Shown one piece after another: positions 36,684 to 46,737 of a stretch of DNA of 64,000 bases. The position numbers and the translations under genes are program-made. This DNA is from Leptolyngbya iicbica LK (lineage in GTDB: Bacteria > Cyanobacteriota > Cyanobacteriia > Phormidesmidales > Phormidesmidaceae), in the NCBI RefSeq assembly GCF_004212215.1, contig NZ_QVFV01000006.1, positions 120,805 to 184,804 on the forward strand. The letters are read 5' to 3'. The notes beneath the pieces are model-generated. The model was not told the DNA's origin. It did not search any database and worked only from the letters and a program-made list of their open reading frames with translations. Positions within the stretch are counted from its first letter, which is position 1, and each line of letters begins with the position of its first letter.

Positions 36684-38231
36684 TTAGTGTGCTTTGCCTT
36701 GTAGGCTCCGAATCGCTGTGAGCATGCCTTGCGATTTATTCAAAGTTTCCTGAAATTCGGACTCAGGCACTGAGTCAGCGACTAAACCAGCGCCCGCTTG
36801 CACACTCACCTGATGCCGTCCCGGTTGCTCAGGGCGCACAATCATCGTGCGAATGGTGATAGCCGTATTGAGCTGGCCCTCAAAGTCATAGTAGCCATAG
36901 ACTCCAGAGTAGGGGCCTCGGTGGTCTGGTTCGAGTTCATGGATAATCTGCATGGCACGAATTTTGGGGGCGCCACTGACGGTGCCGGCGGGAAAACAGG
37001 CTTTGAGCAAGTCCCAGGCGGTTTTATCCGGGGCGAGTTGACCAATGACATTACTGACAATGTGCATGACGTGGGAGTAGCGCTCAATCACCATCAATTC
37101 ATCAACTTTGACGGTGCCACTCGTGCAAACGCGACCGAGGTCATTGCGCCCCAAATCCACCAGCATGACGTGTTCGGCAATCTCTTTCGGGTCGGCGAGT
37201 AGATCGGCAGCATAGTCGGCATCGGCGGCTACCGTTTGTCCGCGGGGACGGGTGCCCGCAATGGGGCGCACGGTAGCAATTTTACTGCCCGGTGCTTGCG
37301 GGTCGTTTTCTGCTTTCACCATCACTTCCGGGCTAGAGCCGATGAGCTGCCAGTCTTGGAAGTGAAAATAGGCCATATAGGGGGAAGGATTGACCAACCG
37401 GAGCGAGCGGTACAGGTCAAAGGGATTGCCTTCATAAGTCGTCGACAGGCGCTGCGACACCACCACCTGAAAAATATCGCCTGCTCGAATGTAGTCCTTG
37501 GCCTGGCGGACTGCGTCACAAAATTCGGCCTGGGTCCGATTACTTTGATAGTTCAGGGGCACTGCCTGGGTCTGGGCTCCAGGTGGATGCCATTGGGTGA
37601 GGGGAGCCAACCCTTGGAGAGGGGCAGTGAGCTTTTGCACCAGGGTTTGAATGCGATCGCACGCCGCCTCATACGCTGCCGCCAAATCGCGTCCCGGTTG
37701 GCGCAAATCGGCATAGGCAATCACCCACATTTTGCGCTTCACTTGATCAAAAATCAGCAGGCTATCTACCTGCATCCACAAACCATCCGGCAAGTCGGCC
37801 TCAGCACGGTCATACACCGGTACCGTGGGCTCAATCCACTGGATAAGTTCATAGCCCCAAAAACCAAATAGTCCCCCAATCCCTGGCGGCAGCTCAGGCA
37901 GCTTGACTGGCTGATAGGGCGCTAAACAGTTCGGCAAGATCGTGAACGGATCACCGCTGTAGGCTTTCACCGTGCCGTCGCGAAATGTCTGGGTGGTGGT
38001 TTCGCCTCGGGTCTCCAGCACCCAGAGCGGGTCGCAGCCTAAAAGGCTATAGCGTCCTAAGGTTTCTCCCCCTTCCACCGATTCCAACAAAAAGCTGTAG
38101 GGAGCGGTGGCGCACACTTTGTGCCAGGCCGAGACGGGGGTATCCAAATCTGCTGCCAACTCTTGATATACCGGGATGAAGTTGCCTTGAGTGGCTAAGG
38201 TTTGGAACTGCTCGAAGGAAGGTGAAACCAT
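36684..38231 (-). CDS. trpE: Anthranilate synthase component I
   Basis: This subunit converts chorismate to anthranilate with a glutaminase partner, the first committed step of tryptophan synthesis. The 515-residue protein (ATG at 38231, MVSPSFEQFQTLA) carries the tryptophan-binding feedback motif LLES near residue 45. The chorismate-binding domain has IFQVVVSQRLS, GTRPRG, LVDLGRNDLGRV and FPAGTVSGAPKIRAM. An upstream in-frame extension to 38306 is not supported. It lies directly downstream of psaD in the same orientation, a gene order I know from other cyanobacteria, but a hairpin between them suggests separate termination of psaD. Confidence 0.95.
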   Translation of the reverse strand: MVSPSFEQFQTLATQGNFIPVYQELAADLDTPVSAWHKVCATAPYSFLLESVEGGETLGRYSLLGCDPLWVLETRGETTTQTFRDGTVKAYSGDPFTILPNCLAPYQPVKLPELPPGIGGLFGFWGYELIQWIEPTVPVYDRAEADLPDGLWMQVDSLLIFDQVKRKMWVIAYADLRQPGRDLAAAYEAACDRIQTLVQKLTAPLQGLAPLTQWHPPGAQTQAVPLNYQSNRTQAEFCDAVRQAKDYIRAGDIFQVVVSQRLSTTYEGNPFDLYRSLRLVNPSPYMAYFHFQDWQLIGSSPEVMVKAENDPQAPGSKIATVRPIAGTRPRGQTVAADADYAADLLADPKEIAEHVMLVDLGRNDLGRVCTSGTVKVDELMVIERYSHVMHIVSNVIGQLAPDKTAWDLLKACFPAGTVSGAPKIRAMQIIHELEPDHRGPYSGVYGYYDFEGQLNTAITIRTMIVRPEQPGRHQVSVQAGAGLVADSVPESEFQETLNKSQGMLTAIRSLQGKAH

Positions 38232-38289
38232 GGAAGCGGCGATGAAAAACTGGATAAAGACAGGACCGCGATCGCAGTCAGCCGATAAC

Positions 38290-38320
38290 AAAACAGGGTA
38301 TAGCAATGCTACACCCCGTT
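38290..38320 (-). terminator. Probable terminator of psaD
   Basis: On the minus strand GGGTGTAGC pairs with GCTATACCC around an ATT loop, with one G-T wobble, and TGTTTTG follows. It begins 43 bp beyond the psaD stop and lies upstream of trpE, separating the very abundant psaD message from trpE. Confidence 0.7.
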
Positions 38321-38358
38321 AAGTCTGATTGATTTATAAAGACACAGTCGATCCAGGC

Positions 38359-38787
38359 TTAAACCTCGTAAGGCTCCTTACCACTAAACTTAATGGTTGC
38401 CGGATCGGGGTTCTTGCCGATGCTACGGTCATTGCGGTTGACCGATTCGCGCCCTTCATTCACCTTCTCGGGGAACACGCCATCTGCTGGATGCAGATAC
38501 TGAGTTTCGCCGCTGGGGTAAATGCGATAGATTTTGTAATCTTGGATTCTGGGCTTGAATTTGGTGCGGAGTTGAGCGCCTAGAGCTAGGCACTGTTCTT
38601 TACGCGCCAAATACAGTAAGTTCTCGCCTTCATTCATGATGGCGGAACCACCCGTGGGCATTTCAAACACTTGCTCTTTCGAGCTCGTCCAGGTAATCGC
38701 GTATTTTTCTTCGACTGCTGCCGCTGTCAGAAGACCGCCAGTGCTGCCGCCAAATTTAGGAGTTTGTCCAGTCAGAGTTTCTGCCAT
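38359..38787 (-). CDS. psaD: Photosystem I subunit II (PsaD)
   Basis: The stromal-side photosystem I subunit forms the ferredoxin docking site. The 142-residue protein starts [20 protein letters not shown] at the ATG at 38787. It contains the conserved [29 protein letters not shown] and [20 protein letters not shown] segments, with the basic region around [12 protein letters not shown] used in ferredoxin binding. The frame is open 13 codons further upstream, but that N-terminus is not the family's. The length is standard for cyanobacteria. I found no clean RpaB/HLR1 repeat upstream. Confidence 0.98.
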   Translation of the reverse strand: MAETLTGQTPKFGGSTGGLLTAAAVEEKYAITWTSSKEQVFEMPTGGSAIMNEGENLLYLARKEQCLALGAQLRTKFKPRIQDYKIYRIYPSGETQYLHPADGVFPEKVNEGRESVNRNDRSIGKNPDPATIKFSGKEPYEV

Positions 38788-38972
38788 AAAACGTTTTCTC
38801 TCAACCGTTTTGAGGCATCCTATCACCGGCCAAGGTCGCGTTTATCGAGTTATTGAGGAAAAGTAACAGTTCTTCAGAGTTGCTCTCAGCTTTATGAAGG
38901 ATCGGCAGGATATTGGGCGATCGCCATAGCGATGCCCCGGTCGCGATCGCGGTTGGCACGACCACGCACAGA

Positions 38973-41045
38973 TCACTCGAGAATGTACGGATTACGGCGT
39001 TCTAGCTCGCTGAGCGAGAGCTCGGCTTCGTCGAGATCGTCTTCGAGAATCAGGCTGCCCCGGTCATGGCGAACATGCAGCGCGGCGCGACCTTCGGCGA
39101 TCGGTAACGTAAAGTGAAATTGACTGCCGTGGGATTTGCCTGCCGAGGTGGCCCAAATTCGGCCCCCCAGCCCTTCCACGATTTGGCGACACATGGCCAA
39201 ACCGAGCCCGGTGCCCCCAGTGGTACGACGCAATGCCCCTTCCTCTTGATAAAAGCGATCGAACACGGCTTCCAGCCGATAGGGCTCAATCCCCCGACCG
39301 GAGTCGGCGATGGTGATTTGAATCATGTCTTCATCCACCCGCTGGGCTGAGATGGTAATCGTGTCGCCGGGGTCGGTGAACTTGCAGGCATTATCCATAA
39401 GTTTCACAATCACTTCGACGACCCATTCCCCATCGGCTCGGACCATGGGCAGTTTTGGTGGCAACTCGACTTTGATTTCAATCTCCGGAAAATGGCTACC
39501 ATGACGGGCCTGAACGCTGCTGAGGGCCAAGTCGATACACTCCAGCAAAGACAGCGCCTCGAAATTCCATTCAATGCGTCCGCTTTCCAAGCGCGAGAGC
39601 GTGAGGAAATCCTGTACCAGTTTGCGCATCCGCTCGGCGTCATCCAACGCTGAGGTCAGCATCGTGTTGCGCAACTTATCCGGCATGTCGGGCTCAGTGG
39701 CCAAACTTTCTAAACACACCTGAATGGTTGATAGTGGGGTGCGCAATTCGTGTCCGGTGATGGCAATCAAATTGCTGCGAGTCCGTTCTAAGGCTTCGAG
39801 CTGCTGGTTGAGGTCTTGTAAGTGCGCATAGGCGTCGGCCTGGATGATGGCTACGCTCAGCTGTGCGGCGACGGCTTCGACTAAAGCTAAGTCGTCCTCA
39901 CTCCATTGATGGGGCTGTTCTTGACAGTGATGCAGCTCAATCATGCCGAGCAACCGCTGTTGATAAACCAACGGCACCAGCGCCCAAGAGCGAATCTGCC
40001 ACTCTTCAACTAAATAGTTCACAGCATCTAAGGCAGTGGACAGCGATCGCGGCGGGTCTTGCGTGTCAGGAATCACGAGCATTTCGTGTTCCTTCTGGAT
40101 GCGCTCTAGTAAGGGATTATCGGCAATGGGCCACTCGACGTTCAGCAAAGAGGGCATCTGGGGCTGGCGAAATTCGTGGTGAATTTCGATGTCGGGTCGC
40201 TCGGTATGGCAGCGATAAATAATACAGCGGCAGATGTCGAGGGCAGGCCCCAGCTCTTGTACTGTGATCTGAAATAGTTCTTCGGGGTCTAACGATCGCC
40301 GAATGGCTGACGTGATGGAGTTGACTAAACGCTCGCGGCGTTCTTTGACCGCGATCGCCCGATAAGCCTTGAGCAACTTATATTGACCCGCTTGCAGATA
40401 GGTCACTAACCGCTGAGTAAAAGGATCAACACCAGCACTGCCAACCTCTATCGCTTCTGTCGGCGGCTCAGTGAGGTGATAACGAACTTTTGCTGCCTGA
40501 ATTTTGGGAATCAGTGTCGCGTCATAACCGGCGATTCGATCTAGCAGTAAATTGGCGGCCTGATGACAAATGCCGCTTTCTTGGGTCCAAACGCCCTCAA
40601 ATCGGCGCGTTTGGTCTAAAGCAGGAGCCCCAGGAGGCGTGATCGCAAGGTCTGAGTTTTGCACCAGATCACGCTCACGACAGATCAAACAGGCACTGTA
40701 GTTGTCACCAATCACCACCAGGTGCCATTCTTGGCTGAGCGCATCGTCGGGCTCAAAGGTAATGGTGGCATGCTGCTCAGCGGCATCGTCAAAGCTAGTG
40801 CCCGCTGCCGAAAACACATAAACCTGATCGCTAATGTCGGCAATGCGTTGATAACGACTGGCTTCCTGACGATAAAATCGCTCCTGCTGAAAACTGGCGA
40901 TCACTAAAGGCTGTTCCATCCCAGCGAGCACTTGATCCTCCATCGCATGGGATAAGGCCGTGAGGGAGGTCTTAAAAAATAGCTGCGATCGTAGTTGAGG
41001 AATTGCTTGCAGCAGTTGCTCGACAACAGAATCGGGATTAGGCAT
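38973..41045 (-). CDS. DICT-GAF sensor histidine kinase
   Basis: A 690-residue cytoplasmic kinase from the ATG at 41045 (MPNPDSVVEQLLQ). A longer frame to 41144 would add a hydrophobic helix but starts poorly. The N-terminal region (about 25-150) looks like a DICT sensory domain (VIASFQQERFYRQEASRYQR, HLVVIGDNYSACLICRE). A GAF domain (about 250-405) follows, then HisKA with phospho-acceptor His in AITGHELRTPLS (about 430), and HATPase with DNACKFTDPGD, DSGRGIEPY and GGTGLGLAMC. DICT domains occur next to GAF in cyanobacterial light or redox signalling proteins. I see no GAF cysteine motif sufficient to claim bilin binding. No response regulator is adjacent. Confidence 0.88.
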   Translation of the reverse strand: MPNPDSVVEQLLQAIPQLRSQLFFKTSLTALSHAMEDQVLAGMEQPLVIASFQQERFYRQEASRYQRIADISDQVYVFSAAGTSFDDAAEQHATITFEPDDALSQEWHLVVIGDNYSACLICRERDLVQNSDLAITPPGAPALDQTRRFEGVWTQESGICHQAANLLLDRIAGYDATLIPKIQAAKVRYHLTEPPTEAIEVGSAGVDPFTQRLVTYLQAGQYKLLKAYRAIAVKERRERLVNSITSAIRRSLDPEELFQITVQELGPALDICRCIIYRCHTERPDIEIHHEFRQPQMPSLLNVEWPIADNPLLERIQKEHEMLVIPDTQDPPRSLSTALDAVNYLVEEWQIRSWALVPLVYQQRLLGMIELHHCQEQPHQWSEDDLALVEAVAAQLSVAIIQADAYAHLQDLNQQLEALERTRSNLIAITGHELRTPLSTIQVCLESLATEPDMPDKLRNTMLTSALDDAERMRKLVQDFLTLSRLESGRIEWNFEALSLLECIDLALSSVQARHGSHFPEIEIKVELPPKLPMVRADGEWVVEVIVKLMDNACKFTDPGDTITISAQRVDEDMIQITIADSGRGIEPYRLEAVFDRFYQEEGALRRTTGGTGLGLAMCRQIVEGLGGRIWATSAGKSHGSQFHFTLPIAEGRAALHVRHDRGSLILEDDLDEAELSLSELERRNPYILE

Positions 41046-41256
41046 GGATGCAGTAACGAGTCGAAACAGCCAGTGGCAAACTAACGTTGCTGCCAATAGC
41101 CAGCAGCTAAAACCTACCCAGCAAATAAATTGAGGTAAGCGCAATTAGGCCAATCATACGCTTCTGTAAAACACCCTAGCAGCCAGACTCCCTGAGGATT
41201 AAGGATTTGTTACCAAATTGCTTGGTCGACAGGCATACCAGGGCTCAGCCATCCAG

Positions 41257-41293
41257 TAAAAAGGAGGTGCCAGCAAAGCTGCTGACACCTCCT
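41257..41293 (-). terminator. Intrinsic terminator of amt
   Basis: On the minus strand AGGAGGTGtCAGC pairs with GCTGgCACCTCCT around a short loop and is followed by TTTTT. It starts about 50 bp beyond the amt stop codon. Confidence 0.88.
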
Positions 41294-41343
41294 AGGGAGT
41301 CAATATCGGTAAATTAATCCCGACTTGTCATCACCCAGACAGG

Positions 41344-42807
41344 TTAGGAGATTCCACCCATGTCGCTGGTGTCTTTGAGGAAACCACTGTAGGCTTCCAT
41401 ACCGTGCTCACCGATATCCAGACCCTTCATTTCTTCTTCGGGGTCTACGCGAATGCCCAAAGTCGACTTCAGAACGACCCAAACAATGGAAGTAAAGACA
41501 ACTGTGAACAGGCCAATGCTCAGGATACCGAGGATCTGTGCCCCTAGCTGACCGAAGCCGCCGCCGAAGAATAAGCCACCTTCAGTAGCAAACAGCCCCA
41601 CAGCCAAGGTGCCCCAGATACCGCAAACCAAGTGTACGGAGATAGCACCAACGGGGTCATCGATTTTGATGCTGTCAAAGAAACCAACGGAGAACACGAC
41701 GATGACGCCAGCAATCAAGCCGATGATAATCGCGCCAATGTAGTTGACACCGGCACAGCCAGCAGTGATACCGACCAAGCCAGCCAAAATGCCGTTGATG
41801 ATCATTGACAAGTCAGGCTTGCCATTTAGCGCCCAAGCGGTAAAGGTTGCCGCTACGCCACCAGCAGAAGCAGCCAGAGTGGTCGTGACCGCGATAAAGG
41901 GCACAGCAGTGCTAGCCGCTAGTTCAGAACCGGGGTTAAAACCATACCAGCCAATCCACAAAATCAAGCAACCGAGCATCGCAATGCTCATGTTGTGACC
42001 CGGGATAGCATTGACGCGATCGTCTTGGTACTTACCAATCCGAGGCCCCAAGAAAGCCGCACCCATCAGGGCTGCCCAACCACCAACCGAGTGCACCACG
42101 GTGGAACCCGCAAAGTCAGAGAATCCAGCCGCTCCGAGCCAGCCACTACCACTCCAGACCCAGTGGCCAGTAATGGGGTAAGAAACCCCCGTGAGCAGAA
42201 TGCTGAAAATCAAGAAGTCGGTAAACTTAATGCGCTCAGCGACAGCACCCGACACGATGGTCGCTGCAGTTGCCGCAAAAGCAGCCTGGAATAAGAAGAA
42301 TGTATCGATCGTCAAGCCGGCGCCTTCTTCTAATCCATAGGTCTCGGGGGCACCAGTCAAGAAGAAGCCGCCGCCACCGATAAAGCCATTACCGCCGCCA
42401 AACATTAAGGAGAAGCCGATCGCCCAGAAAGCTAAAACAGCCAAACCAAAGACAATCAAGTTCTTAGAAAGAATGTTGACTGCGTTTTTTTGCCGACAGA
42501 AGCCGGTTTCCAACATACCGAAGCCAGCGTTCATGAAGATCACCAGCACGGCACAGATAAACACAAAGATATTGTCAAGCACGGTCTGCACGTCAGCAGC
42601 CGTCATTTCTTCTTGGGCATAGGCAGCCACGCCCCAAACACCCAAGATTGTCAATGCTAGCGGCACACAAGCAACCCACTTCCAGCCGTCACGACGACCA
42701 AAGTAGGACTGCACCGCTTCAGAAATAGGAGGCACGTTAGCGCTCCAGAAAGACGACTGACGCCGCTTCCGAGAACGCCCTTTCTTACGAAGTACTAGTC
42801 TAGACAT
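41344..42807 (-). CDS. amt: Ammonium transporter, Amt family
   Basis: A membrane channel for ammonium uptake. The 487-residue protein has a basic N-terminus ([17 protein letters not shown]) and a first hydrophobic segment ending [13 protein letters not shown] that may be a signal peptide. Eleven further helices follow, with the Amt signatures [31 protein letters not shown] and the second pore histidine in [11 protein letters not shown]. The start is the ATG at 42807; a TTG two codons earlier is in frame. A consensus NtcA site lies about 240 bp upstream. It is divergent from glnN and has its own terminator. P-II (glnB, at 58 kb) is the usual partner controlling Amt, but no glnK is adjacent. 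Confidence 0.95.
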   Translation of the reverse strand: MSRLVLRKKGRSRKRRQSSFWSANVPPISEAVQSYFGRRDGWKWVACVPLALTILGVWGVAAYAQEEMTAADVQTVLDNIFVFICAVLVIFMNAGFGMLETGFCRQKNAVNILSKNLIVFGLAVLAFWAIGFSLMFGGGNGFIGGGGFFLTGAPETYGLEEGAGLTIDTFFLFQAAFAATAATIVSGAVAERIKFTDFLIFSILLTGVSYPITGHWVWSGSGWLGAAGFSDFAGSTVVHSVGGWAALMGAAFLGPRIGKYQDDRVNAIPGHNMSIAMLGCLILWIGWYGFNPGSELAASTAVPFIAVTTTLAASAGGVAATFTAWALNGKPDLSMIINGILAGLVGITAGCAGVNYIGAIIIGLIAGVIVVFSVGFFDSIKIDDPVGAISVHLVCGIWGTLAVGLFATEGGLFFGGGFGQLGAQILGILSIGLFTVVFTSIVWVVLKSTLGIRVDPEEEMKGLDIGEHGMEAYSGFLKDTSDMGGIS

Positions 42808-44128
42808 TTCCAAAAACGTCCCTTCAACACAAATCAGACAGCAAACGCAATCTCATCAGCAACAGATTGCTGCGTCAGAGAAAGCCCTGAAAATCCTCGA
42901 AGTCTGGCGACTGTAGTCGTCCGATCAATACCAGCAGCTAGCATAGTGCTGAAAGAAAACCATGCCCTGTAGACAAACCGTGACGGATACTGGCCAACCA
43001 CACTCGTTGAGTATCAAGATTCCACCAATTATGACGGCAATGAGCTGTATCGCAAGTTACATTTCTGCAAGCGCCACTTTATCCAGCCGGGATCCATCAG
43101 TTGAGATGAATGTCGGCCAGATGTCAGGAAGCTTTGACCTCAAATCGTTTGACCTCGTTGGCTTCCTTTTTGGAGAGATTAATAAAGCAGCTCATATATT
43201 TCTTCGCTAACTTTGCGATCGCGGCTTTTACCTTGAAATTAGTGAGTCGATCATGATGCCGATGAGGTCGTCGTCGATGACCATCATGGCCGTTAGCAAG
43301 CATCCCCGGCGCCAAAAGCTGACCTAACCTGCTCACCAATCCCAATACTGTCTCGGTTGGGCAGGTAGGGCGATCGCCCCGCAAACACGGCGTTCTCTGG
43401 TCTTGTTGCTCTCTCCATTGGCAAACCATCCATTAGCAAACCATTCTGCTAGTTGTTTTGCGCCTGCCTCTGGGTTAATCATCCTGAGGCCCGACGTTAG
43501 CCAACTAGGGTGCTGAGAGGCTGATAAGTCCTTTGTAGTCAGCGGCACAACCGGATTAGAGCCCCCAGACTAGGATGCTGCTAGTCAAGCAATCGCTTGA
43601 ATTACTCCATAGACTGGCGTTACCGATGCAAAGGATAGTCTGCGGTGTTGGGACAGCCCATAGATGCCATCCGATTGGAGTCTTTAGGTGACAACGGCAT
43701 TTGCAGCGTTGCTGAGTGTGAGTAACGCCATTTTCTGAAATCATTCCAGCCGCTTGAAACCGACAGTCCATAGTTGCAGTTGCGGCTTAAGGCAATGAAC
43801 CAACTGGTCATTCATGCCATCAATCATCCATCGGTTGATCATCAGGTGACAGTCAGATTGAACAGATGGTTGAGCTTCTATTCCTACAGATTTAGTCAAG
43901 AGGTTTAGTCAAGCACTAGGCGTCACCTGTTGAATGGATGCTTGGACCGTGTAAGTTACGGCTTTGACGGGTTCTGCAGGCAGCCTTTTCGGGACTTCGG
44001 TGTTGCCTGGCGAGACTCCAACTGCCGCATATCTGCACCTACATCTGAGCCATTTGGTATACCTGCGGTCTATTTCAAACTGCTTAATTGCTTACTATCA
44101 AGCGATTGGCCCTTTGAGGAAATTAGTT
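42808..44128. other. Long divergent intergenic region between amt and glnN
   Basis: These 1.3 kb separate two divergent nitrogen-assimilation genes. It contains the NtcA site at 43047 and a 15-bp tandem duplication (CCATTGGCAAACCAT / CCATTAGCAAACCAT, 43415-43444). Several short frames (43124-43429 minus, 43333-43548 minus, 43556-43771 minus) show no recognisable product. I checked by eye for GTA-N8-TAC on the glnN side and found none. It could hold a small RNA or a decayed gene, but I cannot support either. Confidence 0.5.
43047..43060 (-). promoter_or_regulatory. NtcA-binding site upstream of amt
   Basis: GTATCGCAAGTTAC is a perfect GTA-N8-TAC palindrome, extended to TGTA-N8-TACA. Reading toward amt, TGGAAT (4 of 6 matches to TATAAT) begins exactly 22 nt after the motif, the spacing typical of NtcA-activated promoters. 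NtcA is the cyanobacterial nitrogen regulator, and amt is a classic target. The implied leader is about 200 nt. Confidence 0.6.
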
Positions 44129-46303
44129 ATGAGCGGAAATGCAGCTCGGGTTCAGGCGATTCATCAAATCACTAACCGCAAACCGACGCCACCTAAATCT
44201 CCCGAGCGTTTGGAAGAGATCTGGGCCGAGAATGTTTTTAACTTGCAAAAGATGCAGGCGAGCTTACCCAAAGCGGTCTTCAAATCGATCAAAAAGACCA
44301 TCATGACGGGCGAAAAGCTGGATGCCTCCGTAGCCGACTCGGTAGCAACGGCCATGCGCGACTGGGCAATGGCCAAAGGGGCGCTGTATTACGCTCACGT
44401 GTTTTATCCTATGACTAACCTCACCGCCGAAAAGCATGATGGCTTTATCTCGGTGCAGGGAGATGGCAGCGTTATTTCAGAATTTTCTGGCAAGGTGCTA
44501 GTCCAGGGAGAACCGGATGGCTCATCCTTTCCCAATGGTGGCATTCGCGATACGTTTGAGGCGCGAGGGTACACCGCTTGGGATGTGACCAGCCCAGCTT
44601 ACATCATGGAGACAGACAACGGTTCGACCCTCTGCATTCCTACCGTATTCGTTTCTTGGACGGGGGAAGCTCTGGATAAGAAGGTGCCTTTGTTGCGCTC
44701 GATCGCCGCGATGGACAAAGCGGCTCGTAAGGTCCTGACGCTACTGGGCAACGACGAAGTCGCCCCGGTGAACTCCAGCTGCGGTGCGGAACAAGAATAC
44801 TTTTTGGTGGATGCCAACTTTGCCAGCCAGCGCCCTGATTTGCTGTTGGCAGGACGGACGCTGTTTGGTAAGGCCCCGGCGAAAGGCCAAGAATTTGATG
44901 ATCACTACTTTGGGGCGATTCCCGAACGAGTGCAAGTCTATATGCAAGACGTAGAGGAAACCCTTTACAAGTTAGGGATTCCGGCCAAAACCCGGCACAA
45001 CGAAGTGGCTCCTGGTCAGTTTGAAATTGCGCCGTTCTTTGAAGCCGCCAACGTCGCCAGTGATCACCAGCAGATGATCATGACGGTGCTCAAGTGCAAA
45101 GCCAAAGAGCACGGCTTTGTGTGTCTGCTACATGAGAAGCCCTTTGCGGGCATCAACGGTTCGGGTAAGCACGTTAACTGGTCGGTGGGCAATGCCACCC
45201 AGGGCAATTTGCTAGATCCCGGCGATTCTCCCCATGACAATGCGCAGTTTCTAGTATTTTGTGGAGCCGTGATTCGGGGTGTCCATAAGTATGGCCCCCT
45301 GATGCGAGCGGCGATCGCGACCGCCAGCAACGACCACCGCCTCGGCGCGAACGAAGCGCCACCCGCGATCATGTCGGTTTACCTCGGCACTCAGCTCGAA
45401 GAAGTTTTTGATCAGATCAAAACCGGCTCAGTCTCGGAGTCGAAGCACAAAGGCGTGATGGATCTGGGGCTGAGTTCTGTACCGCCCTTGAGTAAGGATG
45501 CGGGCGATCGCAACCGCACCTCACCCTTTGCCTTTACGGGTAACCGCTTTGAGTTCCGGGCCGTGGGCTCTAACCAGTCCGTAGCCGGGCCACTGATTGT
45601 CCTTAACACCATACTGGCCGACTCGCTAGAGTGGGTGGGCAATCGCCTCGAAAGCGAACTTGGCAAAGGCACCGAACTCAACAGCGCCATCATCACCGTA
45701 CTGAAGGAAGTGATGGAACTGCACGGCAACGTGATCTTTGGCGGCAACGGCTATTCCGAAGAGTGGCACACCATGGCGGTAAATGAGCGGGGACTCGCCA
45801 ACCTCCCCACGACTGCCGATGCGCTGCCCGTCCTCAAAGAGGAGTACATCGAAGATCTATTTAAGAAGACGGGCGTGCTCACCCCGGTAGAGCTAGAAAG
45901 CCGCTTTGAAGTCTACGCTGAGCAGTACATCCTCTCCATTGAGGTGGAAGCTAAGCTCGTTATCAACATGGCAAAAACGATGATTTACCCCGCCGCAGTG
46001 GAGTATCTCTCTAAACTGTCGTCAACTATCACGAGCCTTTCTAGCCTCGGTGTGAGTTTGGAGGCGAGTAGTGCCCAAACGGTGGCTAATCTCGCAAGCG
46101 CCATGATGAAAGACGTCAGCGCCTTGAGCGAGGCTTTGGCAACGCATGACTTTGCCACCACCGAAGACCATATGAAGCACTGTGCCTTTACGGTGCGGCC
46201 ATTGATGGATCAGGTGCGAGAGTCGGGCGATGCCCTCGAAGGCGAAATCGCCGATAGCTTCTGGCCCTTGCCGACCTATCAAGAGATGCTGTTCATTAAG
46301 TAA
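44129..46303 (+). CDS. glnN: Glutamine synthetase type III
   Basis: This enzyme makes glutamine from glutamate, ammonia and ATP as a large dodecameric GSIII enzyme, distinct from the usual cyanobacterial GSI (glnA). The 724-residue length is the GSIII size. I start it at the ATG at 44129 ([13 protein letters not shown]); the open frame back to 43964 is poor. It contains GSIII segments [52 protein letters not shown] and [20 protein letters not shown]. In cyanobacteria glnN is often induced by nitrogen starvation. It is divergent from amt, forming an ammonium-uptake and assimilation pair, and ends at a strong terminator. Confidence 0.96.
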   Translation: MSGNAARVQAIHQITNRKPTPPKSPERLEEIWAENVFNLQKMQASLPKAVFKSIKKTIMTGEKLDASVADSVATAMRDWAMAKGALYYAHVFYPMTNLTAEKHDGFISVQGDGSVISEFSGKVLVQGEPDGSSFPNGGIRDTFEARGYTAWDVTSPAYIMETDNGSTLCIPTVFVSWTGEALDKKVPLLRSIAAMDKAARKVLTLLGNDEVAPVNSSCGAEQEYFLVDANFASQRPDLLLAGRTLFGKAPAKGQEFDDHYFGAIPERVQVYMQDVEETLYKLGIPAKTRHNEVAPGQFEIAPFFEAANVASDHQQMIMTVLKCKAKEHGFVCLLHEKPFAGINGSGKHVNWSVGNATQGNLLDPGDSPHDNAQFLVFCGAVIRGVHKYGPLMRAAIATASNDHRLGANEAPPAIMSVYLGTQLEEVFDQIKTGSVSESKHKGVMDLGLSSVPPLSKDAGDRNRTSPFAFTGNRFEFRAVGSNQSVAGPLIVLNTILADSLEWVGNRLESELGKGTELNSAIITVLKEVMELHGNVIFGGNGYSEEWHTMAVNERGLANLPTTADALPVLKEEYIEDLFKKTGVLTPVELESRFEVYAEQYILSIEVEAKLVINMAKTMIYPAAVEYLSKLSSTITSLSSLGVSLEASSAQTVANLASAMMKDVSALSEALATHDFATTEDHMKHCAFTVRPLMDQVRESGDALEGEIADSFWPLPTYQEMLFIK

Positions 46304-46332
46304 CTCTTGGGTCAATCTCAAATCGTGACTGC

Positions 46333-46362
46333 AAGCGCCCAAAAAGCTTTGGGCGCTTTTTT
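46333..46362 (+). terminator. Intrinsic terminator of glnN
   Basis: AAGCGCCCAAA pairs with TTTGGGCGCTT around AAGC, followed by TTTT. It lies 30 bp after the glnN stop codon. Confidence 0.93.
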
Positions 46363-46737
46363 ATTGGGTGTCATGGCGGCATAGGTCGTGGGCAATGCAG
46401 AGTTGAGAAAGGTGGGCGATCGCTCCCTTAAACACTGGCAGCCACTCCCCGCGCATCGAAAATCTAGCTGACATCAAGCTGTAATTCGGGAAAGGTCGGG
46501 GAGATGAGGCGATCTCCCCGCCTCACCATCTCATCACAACCAGGAACTAAGTACTTGTTTAGCGTGCCGCTTTAGCCCGGAATTGTATCCTCTCCGGGGA
46601 GGGGCGATGGGGTGGGTTGGTGAAGTCGATGGCCGATATCTGACCCACCCCGCCCTGCGGGCACCCCTCCAGTGGAGGGGATCGGCCGTTGCCGAACTAA
46701 CGCTAAACACATCCGGAACTAATGACTTTGCCGCCAC
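46363..46737. other. Intergenic region with palindromic GC-rich repeat
   Basis: From 46588 to 46682 the sequence is a nested palindrome: TCTCCGGGGA, then GGGGTGGGT (46609-46617) paired with ACCCACCCC (46643-46651), then CCCTGCGGGC and CCCTCCagtGGAGGGG. The composition and design resemble dispersed intergenic palindromes of cyanobacteria. The rest of the gap carries no feature I can support. A short minus-strand frame crossing it (46534-46737) is not credible. Confidence 0.65.

Noticed and set aside
38788-38972. HLR1/RpaB-type repeats upstream of psaD
   Set aside because: A GTTAC...AATAAC pair is present but does not match the direct-repeat HLR1 consensus well enough to claim a site.
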